Of a stretch of DNA of 7,908 nt, positions 5,446 through 7,908 are shown piece after piece. The stretch spans positions 1 through 7,908 of the forward strand of contig CACZSM010000030.1 in the NCBI GenBank assembly GCA_902783815.1. The letters are read 5' to 3'. The DNA comes from an uncultured Ruminococcus sp. (GTDB taxonomy: Bacteria; Bacillota; Clostridia; Oscillospirales; Acutalibacteraceae). The translations under genes and the position numbers were made by a program. The number at the start of each line of letters is the position of its first letter. The first letter of the stretch is position 1. The notes beneath the pieces were generated by a model. The model saw nothing but the letters and a program-made list of their open reading frames with translations, was not told where the DNA came from and did no database searches.

Positions 5446-6906
5446 TCAGATGACCATTAGCCATATAAAGAACAGAAGAATAAGGACCATTGCAATTATA
5501 TGCTTCCACTTCTGCTCTACAAGCAGTCCTATGAATTCTCTCAGAAAGGCATTGGGATAAAAGTAAAATCTGGTTTTAGCAGATATACCCTTTGCGTCAA
5601 AGCCATTCTTAGCAGCCAGTATATAGCCCCTGAAAACATGGTAATTTGTAGTTGCGAAAGCTATTTTTTTATCCTTGATTTTTACCCCTGACTGTTCAAT
5701 AACATTCTTTGAGAACTTCATATTTTCAAATGTATTTGTACTTTTATCCTCTTTCAGTATCTGCTCCTCTTTTATACCCTGACTGAGCAGATATCTTGAC
5801 ATAGCCTCACTTTCTGATATGACCTCATCTGCTCCCTGACCTCCGGAGGGTACAAAAACTGCGTGTTTCCCGGTTTTTTCTGACTGTTTTCTTTCAAATT
5901 CAACAGCACTGTCCACCCGTCCTTTAAGCAAAGGAGTAAGAGTTCCGTCATCTCTGATACCGCATCCGAGGATTATTATAAAATCACGGTCTAAAGGCGG
6001 AATATACTTTGTCGCAAGAAAGGAGCAGGCAACTGTCGAGAGAAACATACATTCAAAATATCCGATTATATACACAAAGGAATTTTTTAATATACTGCTG
6101 TATGGGAATGTCCAGATATTCAAAAAAGATATCAGACCCTCTCCGATGGTAAGCAGGGATCCTGTAAACCAGACAATACCGAATATTATTCCCAGTGAAT
6201 TTACAGGTCTGCGTCCCTCATGACGCATAAGCTGTATATTACTCAGAGAGAGCAGTACTGAAAGTATCAGCATTACAGGACTCAGAGCCAGTATCAGCAT
6301 TATACCCGTATCAGTAATATGGAACAGAAAATGACCGAAAGAGTGAACGGAATCGTTAAGCAGTTTATACACAAGGAACATCAGCAGAATAAGAAAGTAT
6401 ATGGCAGTACCGCCGCAGGCGATCATCTGGTAGCAGAATTCACCCTTTTTCCGGTAATCTATAAACATCCAGAGCATTATGATCTCTGTTAATAGAAAAG
6501 CGCCGATAATTGTAAAAATGACAGCCATAAAGCCCTCAAAACTCACATCTCCGTTTGTTTTGTCGATTATGATGTTGAACATACTGACCTCAAATTTACG
6601 GTCGTAATCAGCAATCAGTTCTCTGTCTGCAAAAAAAGAGCGTTTTATAGAAACTGTTACTTCACCTTTGCTGAGCGCATCGAATTCAAGTATAAGTCGT
6701 CCGTCTTGTAAGTAGTAATCCGTAAGTTCAACGATACCGTCTTTATCATATGATACCTCAACTACAGGTTTCTCGTCAGAATCAGTCATTGAATTGGTAT
6801 AGAGAGTATAATGGCCTCCCTTTGATACAATGAATACGGCTGATATCAAAAAAGCAAGAAAAATAACGATTATAAGTACAATAACTTTTTTATTCTTCAT
6901 CATCAT
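5446..6906 (-). CDS. Polytopic membrane protein with C-terminal YdcF/DUF218 (ElyC/SanA-like) domain
   Basis: This is a 486-residue protein, much longer than single-domain YdcF proteins (about 200-270). Helix 1 (residues about 7-28) is followed by about 95 residues of probable exported, beta-rich sequence. Five more hydrophobic segments lie at about 126-150, 160-185, 200-224, 236-262 and 274-302. The YdcF domain (about 308-455) has IIILGCGIRDDG, LLKGRVDSA, VPSGGQGADE, STNTFENM and TTNYHVFRG, all characteristic. A last helix ends the protein. E. coli YdcF, SanA and ElyC relate to envelope integrity, but their chemistry is unsettled. Starts at 6906, 6903 and 6900 are possible. AGGAG at 6910-6914 spaces best with the second or third. 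The gene overlaps the end of the upstream gene by about 14 bases, implying translational coupling. Confidence 0.87.
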   Translation of the reverse strand: MMMKNKKVIVLIIVIFLAFLISAVFIVSKGGHYTLYTNSMTDSDEKPVVEVSYDKDGIVELTDYYLQDGRLILEFDALSKGEVTVSIKRSFFADRELIADYDRKFEVSMFNIIIDKTNGDVSFEGFMAVIFTIIGAFLLTEIIMLWMFIDYRKKGEFCYQMIACGGTAIYFLILLMFLVYKLLNDSVHSFGHFLFHITDTGIMLILALSPVMLILSVLLSLSNIQLMRHEGRRPVNSLGIIFGIVWFTGSLLTIGEGLISFLNIWTFPYSSILKNSFVYIIGYFECMFLSTVACSFLATKYIPPLDRDFIIILGCGIRDDGTLTPLLKGRVDSAVEFERKQSEKTGKHAVFVPSGGQGADEVISESEAMSRYLLSQGIKEEQILKEDKSTNTFENMKFSKNVIEQSGVKIKDKKIAFATTNYHVFRGYILAAKNGFDAKGISAKTRFYFYPNAFLREFIGLLVEQKWKHIIAMVLILLFFIWLMVI

Positions 6907-7720
6907 TTTCTCCTGTCTGCTTTATTCCAAAACCGGAAAGTATCGTTTTTCCGGTTTGTACTCTGTCACTGAGAATATCCATTGCTTTACGGTACAGTTC
7001 AGGGTCATTATACACCTTATCCCTGGCTTTTGCTGTTTGTTCAATAATGGAATCATATAACAATTCTTCAGTGCGTTTAAAGTCATCAGATTTTCTGTAT
7101 CCGTCATCGGAGGACTCCAATAAAATATCGCAGTTCCTTTTGAACAGCCACATAAGATCATCATGGTCGTCAGTTTTGATAAGAAGCAGGGAATCATTTG
7201 TCGGTAGGGTATCTGCGTTTCTGAGAAGGTGTGGTTGATGTTCCTTGCAATATTCCACATATGACCTGAGATCAGTTATTTTGTCCAGAAATGGTATGAC
7301 ATGATCCTCTACACATTTGAAACAGTCACCAATAGCAGCTGTCATATCATTTTCATTGTTGATATCATAAAGGTATTCATAGATGACCCAATGCAGTTCT
7401 TCTACACTCTTATATACATTTTCCTTTGCAGGTTCTCTTTTCGGAGCAACATTTATAAGGGAAAGACCTCTGTTTATAAAAAAATATTTATCATAGCTGT
7501 AATTCACTTCCGGGAAGCTGTAAATACTGCAAACTCCGAAGGAAACATTAAAAGCCTTTTTGCCTTTGACTAAAGATTTCCGGGTAGTCAGAATGATATA
7601 ATGCAGGAGTTCCCTGTTTACAAGTCTGCCAAAAGCATTAAGCCCCTTTAGTTTTATAAAACCATACGGTGAAAGATGTTCAATAAAATACTTATTAAAA
7701 TGTGAATTAAAAGAAGGCAT
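6890..7720 (-). CDS. Uncharacterised soluble protein, weakly DUF4304-like
   Basis: I do not firmly recognise this 276-residue protein. It has no signal peptide or membrane helix. The first 100 residues look alpha/beta, with a short helix, then SPYGFIKLKGLNAFGRLVN, ELLHYIILTTRK, and KAFNVSFGVCSIYSFP. That layout (a GF-K block, then a hydrophobic strand, then a strand ending in a Phe-x-Val pattern) resembles DUF4304-type proteins of unknown function, but the match is from memory only. The rest is mainly helical and acidic, ending NDDEE. A GTG at 7732 would add four residues, but the only GGAG (7732-7735) overlaps it. That element is 11 bases from the ATG at 7720, which is preferred. It is the first gene of the minus operon and its end overlaps the YdcF-like gene. 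Confidence 0.75.
   Translation of the reverse strand: MPSFNSHFNKYFIEHLSPYGFIKLKGLNAFGRLVNRELLHYIILTTRKSLVKGKKAFNVSFGVCSIYSFPEVNYSYDKYFFINRGLSLINVAPKREPAKENVYKSVEELHWVIYEYLYDINNENDMTAAIGDCFKCVEDHVIPFLDKITDLRSYVEYCKEHQPHLLRNADTLPTNDSLLLIKTDDHDDLMWLFKRNCDILLESSDDGYRKSDDFKRTEELLYDSIIEQTAKARDKVYNDPELYRKAMDILSDRVQTGKTILSGFGIKQTGENDDEE
6910..6914 (-). promoter_or_regulatory. Ribosome binding site of the YdcF-like gene, inside the upstream gene
   Basis: AGGAG (reading the minus strand) lies inside the last codons of the upstream gene. Spacings to the three consecutive-region ATGs are 3, 6 and 9 bases, so the second (6903) or third (6900) is favoured over 6906. Placement within the previous gene supports coupled translation. 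Confidence 0.65.
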
Positions 7721-7731
7721 ACAAAAAAACA

Positions 7732-7735
7732 CTCC
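7732..7735 (-). promoter_or_regulatory. Ribosome binding site deciding the start of the first minus-strand gene
   Basis: GGAG on the minus strand overlaps the possible GTG start at 7732, so it cannot serve that codon. It lies 11 bases before the ATG at 7720, slightly long but workable, supporting that start. Confidence 0.5.
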
Positions 7736-7908
7736 AATATTTTATTTGAGCAAAGGCAACACAGCACATAGACCGCCTTTCCGATATTATACAACACTCT
7801 CAATTGAATTTCAATATACCTGTGCGTGACCGCACTGGACAATGTTCCTCCTGCGCGGCTTCTAAAACTCAAATTAAGCTATCAACATACATAATTTTTA
7901 AAGTGTCA
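7733..7908. other. Upstream region at right window edge
   Basis: This stretch has the minus-strand promoter and leader. Outside it is a GC-richer block at about 7820-7861, containing a small hairpin (GTGCG 7822-7826 with CGCAC 7831-7835) and, on the minus strand, an AGGAGG-like element. No start codon with a sensible coding frame follows that element. I see no convincing gene in the region. Confidence 0.5.
7786..7814 (-). promoter_or_regulatory. Promoter of the minus-strand operon
   Basis: Reading the minus strand, TTGAAA (7809-7814) and a perfect TATAAT (7786-7791) are 17 bp apart. The transcript should begin near 7779, giving a leader of about 60 bases before the ATG at 7720. The -35 box lies in a small inverted repeat (TTGAA-A-TTCAA), which could be an operator, though chance is possible in AT-rich DNA. 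Confidence 0.8.

Noticed and set aside
6922..7260. Second-frame minus-strand open frame of 112 codons inside the first minus-operon gene
   Set aside because: It overlaps a longer frame with a better start, promoter and operon fit, and has no features of its own.
7654..7872. 72-codon minus-strand frame beginning with TTG before the operon
   Set aside because: It runs across the promoter -35 and -10 boxes and into the next gene in another frame, so it is probably non-coding, although the AGGAGG-like element nearby made it worth a look.

Overview
The window looks like chromosomal DNA from a low-to-mid GC Gram-positive gut or rumen Clostridia, most likely Ruminococcus or a close Oscillospiraceae relative. 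This is inferred from the CotH-kinase protein with Met/Pro/Gly/Asn/Asp-rich repeats, strong AGGAG ribosome binding sites, sigma-A type promoters and codon use. No rRNA, tRNA, CRISPR array, insertion sequence or phage gene was seen.

Layout. (1) Bases 1-983, plus strand: the 3' part of a CotH-family protein kinase gene that starts before the window. It opens inside a 45-bp tandem repeat and is followed by a strong intrinsic terminator at 1090-1140. (2) Bases 1187-4833, plus strand: a five-gene operon with its own consensus promoter and a repeated, palindromic AT-rich probable operator. The order is a YtrA-type GntR repressor, an ABC ATPase, two related six-helix permeases, and a CPBP (CAAX-type/Abi) intramembrane protease. 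Gaps and overlaps between genes are between a 2-nt gap and an 11-nt overlap. (3) Bases 4840-4863: a hairpin that probably terminates transcription from both sides. (4) Bases 4870-7814, minus strand: a promoter at 7786-7814 and three genes. These are an unrecognised 276-residue protein (weakly DUF4304-like), a polytopic membrane protein with a YdcF/DUF218 domain, and a RimJ/RimL-type GNAT acetyltransferase.

How the genes may work together. The plus-strand operon has the order of Bacillus ytrABCD (GntR, ATPase, permease, permease), but a CPBP protease follows in place of ytrEF. By analogy it is a substrate-induced, self-repressed exporter or resistance system for a membrane-active compound such as an antimicrobial peptide. 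The protease could give immunity or process a peptide. The substrate is not known from sequence. The minus-strand operon has no recognisable pathway. Its first two genes overlap and are probably translationally coupled.

The most interesting targets are the ABC-CPBP operon with its double operator, and the minus-strand triad built around a YdcF protein with an extra exported domain and many membrane helices. None of these is demonstrably a new system from sequence alone.
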